Translations under genes and position numbers: made by a program
NCBI RefSeq assembly: GCF_006974125.1
Contig: NZ_CP037858.1
Location: 1,116,001-1,180,000 of the forward strand
DNA: 64,000 bases
DNA from: Stenotrophomonas maltophilia
GTDB lineage: Bacteria > Pseudomonadota > Gammaproteobacteria > Xanthomonadales > Xanthomonadaceae
Direction: 5' to 3'
Notes under the pieces: generated by a model
Seen by the model: the letters and a program-made list of their open reading frames with translations, nothing else
What the model was told of the DNA's origin: nothing
Database searches by the model: none
Shown: piece by piece, positions 44,610 through 54,655 of the stretch
How positions within the stretch are numbered: the stretch's first letter is position 1
Layout: each line of letters starts with the position of its first letter

Positions 44610-45197
44610 ATGCGCGGACGCGACGAAGAAACCGGTGAATTCCACGACAAGAGCCGCAGCCAGAACCGGCGCGACGCGCTCGACGTCCTGGCCCTGGGCG
44701 AGAAGCTGGTGTCGTTGACCCCGGCCCAGCTGGCACGCCTGCCGATCCCGGAAGACCTGCTGCCGCATATCGCCGAGTGCAAGCGCATCACCGCCCACAT
44801 CGCCCACAAGCGCCAGCTGGCGTTCCTGGCCAAGCACATGCGCCGCGAAGAAGACGCCACGCTGGATGCGATCCGCGATGCGCTGGACGCCAACAGCGAA
44901 ACCGGTCGCCGTGAAGTGGCGATGATGCACCGCGCGGAAGACTGGCGCGACCGCCTGCTGGCCGAGGGTGACAAGGCGCTGGCTGCACTGCTGGACGACT
45001 ACCCGCAGGCCGACCGCCAGCAGCTGCGCACGCTGGTGCGCAATGCGCAGGCCGAGAAGGCCAAGAACAAGCCGCCGCGCGCCTACCGCGAAATCTTCCA
45101 GGTGCTGCGCGCCCTGATGCTGCCGGCCGCGCTGGGCCTGAAGGCCAGCGCCGAAGACGCCGACCCCGTCGAGACCGACGAAGCCGACGAGGACTGA
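44610..45197 (+). CDS. darP: Ribosome-associated protein DarP (YjgA, DUF615)
   Basis: A 195-residue protein of the DUF615/YjgA family, which binds late 50S assembly intermediates in E. coli. The family core is [19 protein letters not shown], then [20 protein letters not shown] with HMRREED, and the C-terminal [20 protein letters not shown]. The C-terminus (residues 175-195) is acidic. It is divergent from pmbA, as in many gammaproteobacteria. ATG 44610 follows AGGTAGGAACG. A hairpin with T-run lies directly upstream. Confidence 0.94.
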   Translation: MRGRDEETGEFHDKSRSQNRRDALDVLALGEKLVSLTPAQLARLPIPEDLLPHIAECKRITAHIAHKRQLAFLAKHMRREEDATLDAIRDALDANSETGRREVAMMHRAEDWRDRLLAEGDKALAALLDDYPQADRQQLRTLVRNAQAEKAKNKPPRAYREIFQVLRALMLPAALGLKASAEDADPVETDEADED

Positions 45198-45238
45198 GTC
45201 CCCGCCGAGCGGGGCGGTGGCGCTGGCCATCGCCCGGC

Positions 45239-46684
45239 TCAGGCCTGGGTACCGCCGACGGTGATGCCCTCGATCAACAGCGACGGCTGGCCAACCCCCA
45301 CCGGCACGCTCTGCCCGTCCTTGCCACAGATACCCACGCCCTCGTCCAGGGCCAGGTCGTTGCCGACCATGCGCACCTTCTGCATGGTTTCCGGACCATT
45401 GCCGATCAGCGTCGCCCCCTTCACCGGCGCGGTGATGCGGCCATCCTCGATCAGGTAGGCCTCGGTGGCCGAGAACACGTACTTGCCGCTGGTGATGTCG
45501 ACCTGGCCGCCACCGAAGTTCACCGCGTACAGGCCCTTCTTCACCGAGCGGATCATTTCCTGCGGGTCGTGCTGGCCGGCACGCATGTAGGTATTGGTCA
45601 TGCGCGGCATGGTCAGGTGCGCGAACGATTCGCGGCGGCCGTTGCCGGTCGGCGCCATGCCCATCAGGCGTGCATTGAGGCTGTCCTGCATGTAGCCGAC
45701 CAGGATGCCGTCCTCGATCAGCGTGGTGCACTGGCTCGGGTGGCCTTCATCGTCGATGTTCAACGAACCACGGCGACCGTCGAGGGTGCCATCGTCGACA
45801 ATGGTCACGCCCGGTGCCGCCACGCGCTCACCGATGCGACCAGCGTAGACACTGGTGCCCTTGCGGTTGAAGTCGCCTTCCAGGCCATGGCCGACCGCTT
45901 CATGCAGCAGCACGCCAGGCCAGCCAGGGCCCAGTACCACCGGCATCACGCCGGCCGGCGCCGGCACGGCTTCCAGGTTCACCAGCGCCTGGCGCAGGGC
46001 CTCGCGCGCAAACGCTTCCGGGCGACCGTCGGCGAACAGCGCCTCGTAGCCATAGCGGCCACCACCGCCGGCATAGCCGGACTCGCGGCGGCCGTTGTGT
46101 TCGACGATCACCTGCACGTTCAGGCGCACCAGCGGGCGCACGTCAGCGCCCAGTACACCGTCGCTGCGGGCGATCAGCACCGTATCGACGCCGCCGGACA
46201 GGCTCACCATCACCTGCTTCACGCGCGGGTCGGCGGCGCGCAGGTAGCCATCCAGGCGCTTGAGCACCTCGACCTTGGCCTCGTTGCCGATGCCATCGAT
46301 CGGGTCCAGCGCCGGGTACAGCGCGCGCGCGTTGCCGCGCAGCAGCGATCGCCCGGACTGGGCGCCACCTTCGCGCGAAATCGCACGCGCCGACTGCGCC
46401 GCGGCCAGCAGCGCATCGGCATGGATGTCATCGGAGTAGGCGAAACCGGTCTTCTCGCCGGAAATCGCCCGCACGCCCACGCCCTGCTCGATGGAATGGG
46501 CACCGTCCTTGACGATGCCGTCCTCCACGCTCCAGCTCTCGCGGCGGGCGTGCTGGAAATAGAGGTCGCCGAAGTCCACACCGGGGCCGAGCAGCTGGCC
46601 GAAGGTGCGCTCCAGGCCAGCGGTATCCAGGCCGCCGGGGCGCAGCAGGCGGTCTTGGGCAAGCGTCAGGGCGATATCAGTCAT
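45239..46684 (-). CDS. tldD: Metalloprotease TldD
   Basis: A 481-residue zinc peptidase subunit partner of PmbA/TldE. The zinc motif is HEAVGH (H261, E262, H266) in [20 protein letters not shown]. Other family features: [19 protein letters not shown] at the start, HIEDG-type sequence [37 protein letters not shown] and the C-terminal [20 protein letters not shown]. Length equals E. coli TldD. It is on the same strand as the yhdP-like gene, 59 bases after that gene's end, so both may share a transcript, as in enterobacteria where yhdP (yhdR) precedes tldD. Confidence 0.95.
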   Translation of the reverse strand: MTDIALTLAQDRLLRPGGLDTAGLERTFGQLLGPGVDFGDLYFQHARRESWSVEDGIVKDGAHSIEQGVGVRAISGEKTGFAYSDDIHADALLAAAQSARAISREGGAQSGRSLLRGNARALYPALDPIDGIGNEAKVEVLKRLDGYLRAADPRVKQVMVSLSGGVDTVLIARSDGVLGADVRPLVRLNVQVIVEHNGRRESGYAGGGGRYGYEALFADGRPEAFAREALRQALVNLEAVPAPAGVMPVVLGPGWPGVLLHEAVGHGLEGDFNRKGTSVYAGRIGERVAAPGVTIVDDGTLDGRRGSLNIDDEGHPSQCTTLIEDGILVGYMQDSLNARLMGMAPTGNGRRESFAHLTMPRMTNTYMRAGQHDPQEMIRSVKKGLYAVNFGGGQVDITSGKYVFSATEAYLIEDGRITAPVKGATLIGNGPETMQKVRMVGNDLALDEGVGICGKDGQSVPVGVGQPSLLIEGITVGGTQA

Positions 46685-46743
46685 GGTCTCGATCTGGGGG
46701 TGCGGGGGCGCTCAGGCAAGCCCCGTGAACAGGAGGTCCACGC

Positions 46744-49700
46744 TCAGCGTGAGCGTGGCAGGTCGGTAACGGTCGGCGGTACGGCCGGGGCCGGGGCCGG
46801 GCGCGGTACGGGCGCTGGCGGGGTCTTGTCGCGGCTGCGTTCGATCACTTCCACCTTCGGCTCCTTCCATGGGCCGGTCACCTTGTAGGTGCGGGCGCCG
46901 ATCTCGCCGAGCGGTTTGGACAATACCGCATTGGTGGCCGCGCCGAGTGCCGCGCCGACCGGGCCACCTGCCACCGCGCCGACCACGGTCAGCAGATTGC
47001 CGGCCCGCGGGTTGACATCGATGGTCTGGTCGAACTGCTGGTTGCGCAGGTCGGCCTGGCCGCGGATGGTGATGTTCGCCGCCGGGCCTTCGATCAGCAC
47101 CTTGTCGGTGCGGGCCATGCCCTGTCCGAACTGCACGCTGCCGTCGACCTGGTTGAACGCGAAGCCCTTGGAGAAGAAGTCGCGGAAGTCGAACATCAGG
47201 CGCCGCGGCAGCTGGGTCACGCTGAGCAGGCCCAGCACACGACCGGCGCCCGGCTCCAGCTCCAGCAGCTGGCCATTGCGCGCGTGCAGGTCAAGGCGGC
47301 CCTGCAGGTTGGCCAGCTGGAAGTCCGACGGCCCCCCGCTCCACGACGCCTGCAGCTGCGCCTGGCCGGAGCCGCCGCGCAGCTGGCCGCCGTAATCGAG
47401 GTTCTGCATCAGGCCGCCCAGGTCCTCACTACGCACCTGCGCGGTCAGCTCGGTGCGGGCACCACCGGTGCGGCCCAGCCAGCGACCACTGATGTCGATT
47501 TCCTGGTCGGGCGCACGGAAGCGCAGCTCGTCCACGTTCAGGCCATTGGCCAGCGGCCGCGTACGCAGCACCGCCTGGCCCAGCACCACCTTGCCGAACT
47601 GCAGGTCGGCAATGTCCAGCGCGAACGGCGGCAGCTTGGCCGGGTCCATGTCGTTGGCGCCGGCCTGCACCCGCGCTGGCGCGGCCGCGCCCGGTGCCGG
47701 CGGCAACGACTGCCAGTGCACGCGGTCGAGTTGGCCACTGATGGTGCCTCCTTCGGCGTTGGGTACGGTCAGGCGACCGGCCAGCGAAGGTCCATCCAGG
47801 CGCACATCCAGCGCCTGCGGTCCCGGCTGCAGCTGCAACCGGGTCTGCTCGAAGACGCCGCCGATCAGCATCAGCTTGCCGACCTGCACGTCTACGGCAC
47901 GCAGCGGCATGCCGTCATCGTCGTTGCCACCGCGGGCAAGGCCGATCCACTCCAGCGCATCCAGGGTCGGGCTGCGGCCATTGACGGACAATCCGCTCGG
48001 CGGCGGCTCGCGATCGGCATGGTCGCTGCCCAGAGTGACCTGCACGCCGGTGCGGTTGTTGTGGCTGCGCGCGGCCAGCGCCAGCCGCTGGCCAAAGGCC
48101 ACGTCGATGCGGCCGGCACCCATCGGCAGCTGCGCGGCCACCGTGGTCGCCAGCGGCTCGGTGGCCGGCTTGTCCAGGGGCGCCGGCAGGTCCAGGCGGG
48201 TTCCCACCAGATCCGAACTCAGGCGCAGCTCGCTGGGCGGTGAGGGCGCTCCCGGTGCGACTTTGGGCAGGTTGACCGCGATGGTCCATGGCGAGGTACC
48301 GGCGATATAGGGCTTGAGCCACGCCATTTCCGGGGCACGGTCAATCAGCACGCCCGCGTCGAGGTTGGCCGCCAGCTGCGACTCGAACGCCAGCCTGCTG
48401 TCGTGCACGTAGCCGCCGGCGCGCAGGCTCAAGCGGCCGTCCTGACCAAGGTGGCGCACCGCCAGTTCCTCGGCACCGAAGCCACCATTGCTGTAGCGCG
48501 CCTGCCCATGCATGTTGTCGAAGGCCAGCTGGAAGCGCTTGTCCACCAGCTTCACACCGTTGAGGTCGACCGTGCCCTGCAGGTGACCGCCGCCTTCATC
48601 GTGGTGCAGCGGCTGCAGCAGGTCGAAGGTCACGTGCGCTGGGCCGCTGGCGACCAGGTTGTCCAGGGTATCGCCATAGTCCTTCTGCAGCGGGCTCTGC
48701 CGCAGCATCGCCAGCAGCTTGCCCGCATCGCTGGGCGCATCCGCGCGCACATACAGCGGCTGCTGGCCGAAGTCCGGAATGCCCGCTTCGAATGCCTGTA
48801 CCGCCACGCCGGCCAGATCGCCGCGCCCGCGCATGTCGAAGCCGGGGCCGATGAAGGCGATGTCGGCATCGACCTGGCGCATCAGCGGCCAATCGTGCTG
48901 GAAGCGGATCTCGCCATTGGTGATGTGCCCGGTGGCCTCGAAGCGGCCATCATGGTTGTCGAACGGCCAGTCATCCAGGTCACCGCTGACCAGCCCGACA
49001 CCGTTGCGCACCTGCCCACCGGCCAGTGCCATGTCCAGCCAGTCGGTGGCGCCCTTGCTCATCTTGGAATGGATCCAGAACCGCTTGGCCGCGGTCATCG
49101 GCACATCGTCCAGCTTGGCCGCCAACTGCAGCCACGGCCGCGTGCCGTCCCCCTGGAACCAGACGCCGCCACGCACGTCGGCTGCGTAATCGGTACCTTC
49201 CACCCGCATCGCCGCGGTGCCGATGCGCCAGCCACCGGCCTCGTCGCGCCAGCCCACCACCTGCCCGGCCAGATGCAGGTCGTGGCGCACCCCGAAGCCG
49301 GTCGGCCAATCGAACTGCAGCTGACGTTGCGGCTGCAGCTGCAGGCTGAAGCCATCGGCATCGCCCTCGAAGCGCCCCCCCCAGGCCGCGCAGGCCCGGC
49401 GAGTGACCCACGCTGGCGAAGCCCAGCGACTGCAGCTCACCCTGCACCCACAACGGGCCATCACGTTCACCGGCCAGCTGCAGCTCACGCACATCCAGCT
49501 GCGGTTTGGACAGGAACAACCAATGGCGCAGGCCGGGGTCGAGGCGATCACTCAGCGCCAGGGCCCGCAGCGCGGTACCGGCCTGTACCTCGCCGGAACC
49601 AACCCGCAACTGCTTGCCGACCTGCAGGTGCAGGCCATCGAGCTGTTGTTCACCGTCCGCCGACTTCAGGCGCAGGCGCGGCACCTGCAACGCCCAGCCA

Positions 49701-50605
49701 TCGGCCTGGCGCTGCCAGCGCAGGCGGGCCTGCACGCGCTGCAGCTGCAGCTGCGGAGCAGCCACGTCGGGCATCGGTGCGCCGTCGATGCGGACGTCAC
49801 GCAGGTCCGAATCAGTGGTCAGGGCCACCGGCGCGAAATCGCGCAGGGTCAGCCACAGGTTCAGTTCGCCCTTGCCCTCGCGCAGGCGGATGCCCCCGGC
49901 CGCCAGCAGCGGCGACCAGGCGTGGAAATCAACGGGGTCTGCGCCAAGCCAGGCCTGGCCGTTGCCGCCTGCGCGGTCCACGTCCAGTACCGCGGTCAAA
50001 GGCAGCGCATCGGCCTGTGCCCATGCCCGTACGCCCACCCGCAGGCGCTGGCCGTTGACGCGCAGGCGGAGGTCGATGCGCGGCAGCGTGGTGTCGATGC
50101 CCAGGCCCGGCGCATGCACGCCCAGGCGGCCACCGATCACCTGCAGTTCGCCCAGCCGGCGCAACGCGTCCAGCGGGTCGCCGCCGGTGTTGGACTGCGG
50201 CAGGCCACGCACCGACCAGCGGCCGTCCTCGCCCTGCTGCAGGTCCAGTGCCAGGCCACGCAGGCGCAGTTCGGTCAACGAGCGGCCGGGCAGCAGCCCG
50301 CTGTACATCGACACCAGCACCTCGGCCTCGCCGATGGCCAGGCCCTGGCCGGCGCCGATGCGCAGGCCCTTCAGCTGCAGCAGCGGACCACGCCGGGTCC
50401 AGGCCGTCTGCAGCTGGTCGAAATGCACCGGCTGGCCGGCGCGTTCACTCAACCAGGCGGCAATCCTGTCGGGATGGCGCTCGGCCAGCGGCAGCAGCTG
50501 GCTGAGGGTGCCCACCAGCAGTGCCAGCCCGACCAGGCCCACCGCGCAGGCGGCAATGAAATGACGGCGGATCCTTCGCAGTCGCAGGCGCGGCGGCGCG
50601 CTCAT
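46744..50605 (-). pseudogene. yhdP: yhdP-like AsmA-domain protein, split by a one-base frameshift in a G8 tract
   Basis: A large envelope protein (about 1286 residues when joined) of the YhdP/TamB/AsmA-like group implicated in phospholipid transport to the outer membrane. One open frame starts at 50605 (MSAPPRLRLRRIRRHF, then a helix at about 15-35) and loses homology near 49375; the other frame carries the rest down to 46744. The switch point is a run of eight G (C in plus strand, 49375-49382): with seven G, the reading becomes LRGLGGRFEGDADGFSLQ, a smooth join, and total coding length becomes divisible by three. Downstream parts have ADIAFIGPGFDMRGRGDLAG and DVNPRAGNLLTVVGAVAGGP. It may be a sequencing error, phase variation or a true mutation. 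Confidence 0.86.
49375..49382. other. C8/G8 homopolymer at the frameshift point
   Basis: Eight C in a row on the plus strand (eight G in the reading direction of yhdP). The exact position where the yhdP frame changes. Tracts of this kind slip during replication. Confidence 0.8.
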
Positions 50606-50635
50606 CGGCCACCGCCGGCCTGCGGCCGGCGAGGA

Positions 50636-52115
50636 TCAGAGCAGAACAACATCGAATTGCTCCTGCAGGTACTGCTCGTCCGCCTGGAAGCGGATGCTCT
50701 TGCCGAGGAATTCCTCCAGCTCGGCCACCGCCGAGGACTCCTCGTCGGTGATGCGCGCGACCACCTTGGTCGAGGCGATCACCAGCAGGCGCGCGGCATC
50801 GAACTGGCGCACGGCACGGGTGATCTCGCGGAAGATCTCGTAGGTCACCGTTTCGGTGGTCTTGATGCTGCCACGACCGCTGCACTGCGGGCAGGTTTCC
50901 GACAGCTGGCGCTCCAGGCTCTCGACCGTGCGCTTGCGGGTCATTTCGACCAGGCCCAGCGGCGAGAAGTCGTACACCGTGGTCTTGGCATGGTCGCGGG
51001 CCAGCGCCTTTTCCAGCGTACGCAGTACCTGGCGGCGGTGCTCGGCATCATCCATGTCGATGAAGTCGATGATGATGATGCCGCCGAGGTTGCGCAGCCG
51101 CAGCTGCCTGGCCACCGCCTGCGCGGCCTCCAGGTTGGTGCGGAACACGGTCTCTTCCAGGTTGCGCTGGCCAAGGAACGAGCCGGTGTTCACGTCGATG
51201 GTGGTCATCGCCTCGGTCTGGTCGATGACCAGGTAGCCGCCGGACTTCAGCGGCACCTGCTTGTCCAGCGCGCGGCCGATCTCGTCCTCCACCCCGAACA
51301 TGTCGAAGATCGGCCGGTCGCCCGAATACAGCTCCAGCTTCTCGGCCAGCACCGGCATGTACTTGGCCACGAAGGCCTGCAGCTGGGCGAAGGTTTCCTT
51401 CGAATCGACCTTCACCTTGTCCACGTCCTTGCGGATCAGGTCGCGCACCGATCGCAGCGGCAGGCTCAGGTCTTCATAGATGTTGCTGCACGAGGCAGCT
51501 TCGCGGCCACGACGCTCGACCACGTTCCAGACCCGCGACAGGTAGGCGATGTCCTCGGCGATGGCTTCGGCCGGCTGGCCCTCGGCGTTGGTACGCACGA
51601 TGTAGCCGTAGCCACCATGCTGGGCCGACAGCTCGGTCACCAATGCCTTCAGCCGCGCGCGCTCGGTTTCATCCTCGATGCGCGCGGACACGCCCACGAC
51701 CTTGGATTGCGGCAGCAGCACCATGTAGCGCGAAGGAATGCTGATCTGCGTGGTCAGGTGCGCGCCCTTGGTGCCGATCGGGTCCTTCACCACCTGCACC
51801 ACGATGTCCTGGCCATCACGCAGCAGCTCGACGATGGGCACGCTGGCCGGCGGCGGCAGGGTCGTGTTCTCGGTGTCGGCACTGGCCACCGGGGCCGGGC
51901 GCACCACGTCGTTGGCGTGCAGGAACGCGGCGCGCTCCAGCCCCACTTCGACGAAGGCCGCCTGCATGCCAGGCATGACCCGCTGCACCTTGCCCTTGTA
52001 GATGTTGCCGACCACGCCACGGCGCCAGCCGCGCTCGATGTGCAGTTCCTGCAGCATGCCGTTTTCGATCACCGCGACCCGGGTTTCGCGCGGGGTCACA
52101 TTGACCAGGATTTCC

Positions 52116-52123
<8 letters not shown>
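50636..52123 (-). CDS. rng: Ribonuclease G
   Basis: A 495-residue endoribonuclease of the RNase E/G family, which processes 16S rRNA 5' ends and mRNA. The S1 domain (about 35-130) includes [20 protein letters not shown]; the 5'-sensor/DNase-I-like catalytic part has [19 protein letters not shown] and [13 protein letters not shown] with the Mg-binding Asp residues. The zinc-link-like CPQCSGRGS is near residue 410. There is no extended degradosome-scaffold tail, so RNase G rather than E. ATG 52123 ([20 protein letters not shown]) is the family-typical start. It overlaps maf by 8 bases, so both are one transcript, with the yhdP-like gene following after 30 bases. Confidence 0.95.
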
Positions 52124-52724
<601 letters not shown>

Positions 52725-52853
52725 CGGCACAGCATAACCTGAGCCCGTCACCTGAATCGTCGGCAACCCGTCGAGGAACGCACACAACCCCGAACGGGCT
52801 CACAGCGCGTTCATCGCTACGACACCACCCTCACCGCACAACAAGGAGATCCC

Positions 52854-53591
52854 ATGCGCCTGACCGCCACCCCGCTGCTGCTCGCCCTGTCCCTCGCCCT
52901 TGGAACCTCGATGACCGCCCATGCTGCCCCGTCGTCGCCATCGATCGCCGCCGCGGCCGAAGGCACCCTGCTGAACATCTCGTCCAACGCCGAAGCCACC
53001 CGTGTGCCGGACGTCGCCACGCTGTCGGCCGGCGTGGTGACCCAGGCCGCCGATGGCAACAGCGCGATGCGCCAGAACGCCCAGCAGATGGACAAGGTGC
53101 TGGCAGCGGTCAAGGCCGCCGGCATCGCCGAGCGCGACGTGCAGACCAGCGGGGTCAGCCTCAACCCGCAGTACCGCTACGCCGACAACGAAGCGCCGAA
53201 GATCACCGGCTACCAGGCCAGCAACACGGTCAGCCTGAAGGTCCGCGACATCGCCAAGCTCGGCAAGGTGCTGGACGCGCTGGCCGCACAGGGCGCCAAC
53301 CAGATCAACGGCCCCAGCTTCGAGATCGATCAGCCCGAACCGGTCTATGACGAAGCCCGCCTCGCCGCGCTGAAGAAGGCCCAGGCCCGTGCCCAGACCT
53401 ACGCCAAGTCGCTGGGCCTGCAGGTGCGCCGCATCGTCAGCATTTCCGAGAACGCCGGCGGCGGCTACCGCCCGATGCCGATGATGCGGGCCATGTCGGC
53501 CGGCGCAGCGATGGACAAGGCCACCCCGGTCGCACCGGGTGAATCCACTGTTTCGGTCAATCTGGACGTGGTGTTCGAACTGGGTCGCTGA
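52854..53591 (+). CDS. SIMPL domain (DUF541) periplasmic protein
   Basis: A 245-residue exported protein with a signal peptide (about 1-24, ending MTAHA). The SIMPL/DUF541 domain runs from LLNISSNAEATRVPDVATLS to TVSVNLDVVFELGR, including QTSGVSLNPQYRYADNE and VSLKVRDIAKLGKVLDAL; AARAQ-like KAQARAQTYAKSLGLQVRRI is the typical C-terminal helix. Relatives form a large ring-shaped periplasmic or surface complex of unclear function, such as E. coli YggE, linked to oxidative stress. ATG 52854 is preceded by AAGGAG. A terminator follows. Confidence 0.9.
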   Translation: MRLTATPLLLALSLALGTSMTAHAAPSSPSIAAAAEGTLLNISSNAEATRVPDVATLSAGVVTQAADGNSAMRQNAQQMDKVLAAVKAAGIAERDVQTSGVSLNPQYRYADNEAPKITGYQASNTVSLKVRDIAKLGKVLDALAAQGANQINGPSFEIDQPEPVYDEARLAALKKAQARAQTYAKSLGLQVRRIVSISENAGGGYRPMPMMRAMSAGAAMDKATPVAPGESTVSVNLDVVFELGR

Positions 53592-53614
53592 TCCCATCCC
53601 TTCCGGTAGACAGA

Positions 53615-53645
53615 GGCGGGTCCCGCAGGGGGCCCGCCTTTTTCA
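53615..53645 (+). terminator. Terminator after the SIMPL gene
   Basis: AGGCGGGTCCC (loop GCAG) GGGGCCCGCCT stem, then TTTTTC, 24 bases after the stop codon. One base bulges in the stem. Confidence 0.82.
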
Positions 53646-53807
53646 TGTGGGCCGGGGCGGCTGGCTGAAGGCCAGCCCAACGATCCTGTCCCTGCCTCTA
53701 GGCAGTGGCCGGGGCCTGGCGTTAATGATTGGCTGCCAGCCGCGTGCGGCAACCCCGCCACGGGCCCTGGTGCGTTGAGGACTTCGTCACTGGCATGGAG
53801 GTGGACC

Positions 53808-54458
53808 ATGGTTCGTACGTATCCCGTTGCATCCCCGCACTTCGACCCCGCCCGCGTTGCCGCCTGGAGCGCGGCCATCGCCCTGCATCTGCTCGCGTTC
53901 CTGTTGCTGTTGATCCCGGCGACCTACCAGGCCGTGCAGGTCCCGCGTGACAAGACCACGGTCAGGCTGATCGAGAAGATTCCGCCAACGCCGCCCCCTC
54001 CGGTACTGCAGGAACCGGAGGAAGTCGCCCGGGTCGTGCCGAAACCGCGCACCCAGCCGGTGGTTCCGCCACTGCCCGCTCCCACGGCGACCGTGGAAGA
54101 GACCCAGGGCATCGCGCTGCCGGCCGCCGAACAGGCCGCGCCGCAACTCGCGCCGAGCATCGACGCCCATGCACCGCTGGCCGGCGCCCAGCTGCAGTAC
54201 CGCAGTGCCCCACCGCCGGCCTATCCGGTCGCCGCGCTGCGCAACCATGAGCAGGGCACGGTGCTGCTGCGGGTGGAGGTCGACAGCAGCGGTCAGCCGG
54301 TCGCGGTCAGCATCGAGCGCAGCAGTGGCTCGCGCCACCTGGACCAGGCCGCACGCCAGCAGGTGCTCAAGCGCTGGCGCTTTGAACCGGCCCAGCGTGA
54401 TGGCGTAGCGGTACCGGCCATCGGCCTGGTGCCGGTGCAGTTCTCGTTGCCGGACTGA
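53808..54458 (+). CDS. tonB: Energy transducer TonB
   Basis: A 216-residue TonB. One N-terminal helix (about 17-36; VAAWSAAIALHLLAFLLLLI), including the SxxxH His-like pattern (SAAIALH), anchors it in the inner membrane. The Pro-rich spacer runs from about 55 (EKIPPTPPPPVLQEPEE) to 105. The C-terminal TonB domain (about 130-216) has YRSAPPPAYPVAALRNHEQG, TVLLRVEVDSSGQPVAVSIE and VLKRWRFEPA. It pairs with ExbB/ExbD, which are not in the window, to energise outer-membrane receptors. ATG 53808 follows GGAGGTGGACC. It lies about 200 bases upstream of a TonB receptor on the same strand. Confidence 0.92.
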   Translation: MVRTYPVASPHFDPARVAAWSAAIALHLLAFLLLLIPATYQAVQVPRDKTTVRLIEKIPPTPPPPVLQEPEEVARVVPKPRTQPVVPPLPAPTATVEETQGIALPAAEQAAPQLAPSIDAHAPLAGAQLQYRSAPPPAYPVAALRNHEQGTVLLRVEVDSSGQPVAVSIERSSGSRHLDQAARQQVLKRWRFEPAQRDGVAVPAIGLVPVQFSLPD

Positions 54459-54655
54459 CGATTCGGGGCCGGTCCGACCGCCTGTCGGACCGGCCTTCGG
54501 GATCGAAATGCCAAACTCGGCAAAGTTCGAGCTCAAACGTTACGGATTAAGCAAAATTTCACGACTTCGTCACCCGTCGGAAACCTAGATTGGCCCGTCC
54601 CGGACACTCCGGAGACAGCCCTCAACGCTACGGTTTTCCAGTTAGGAGAGAAGCT

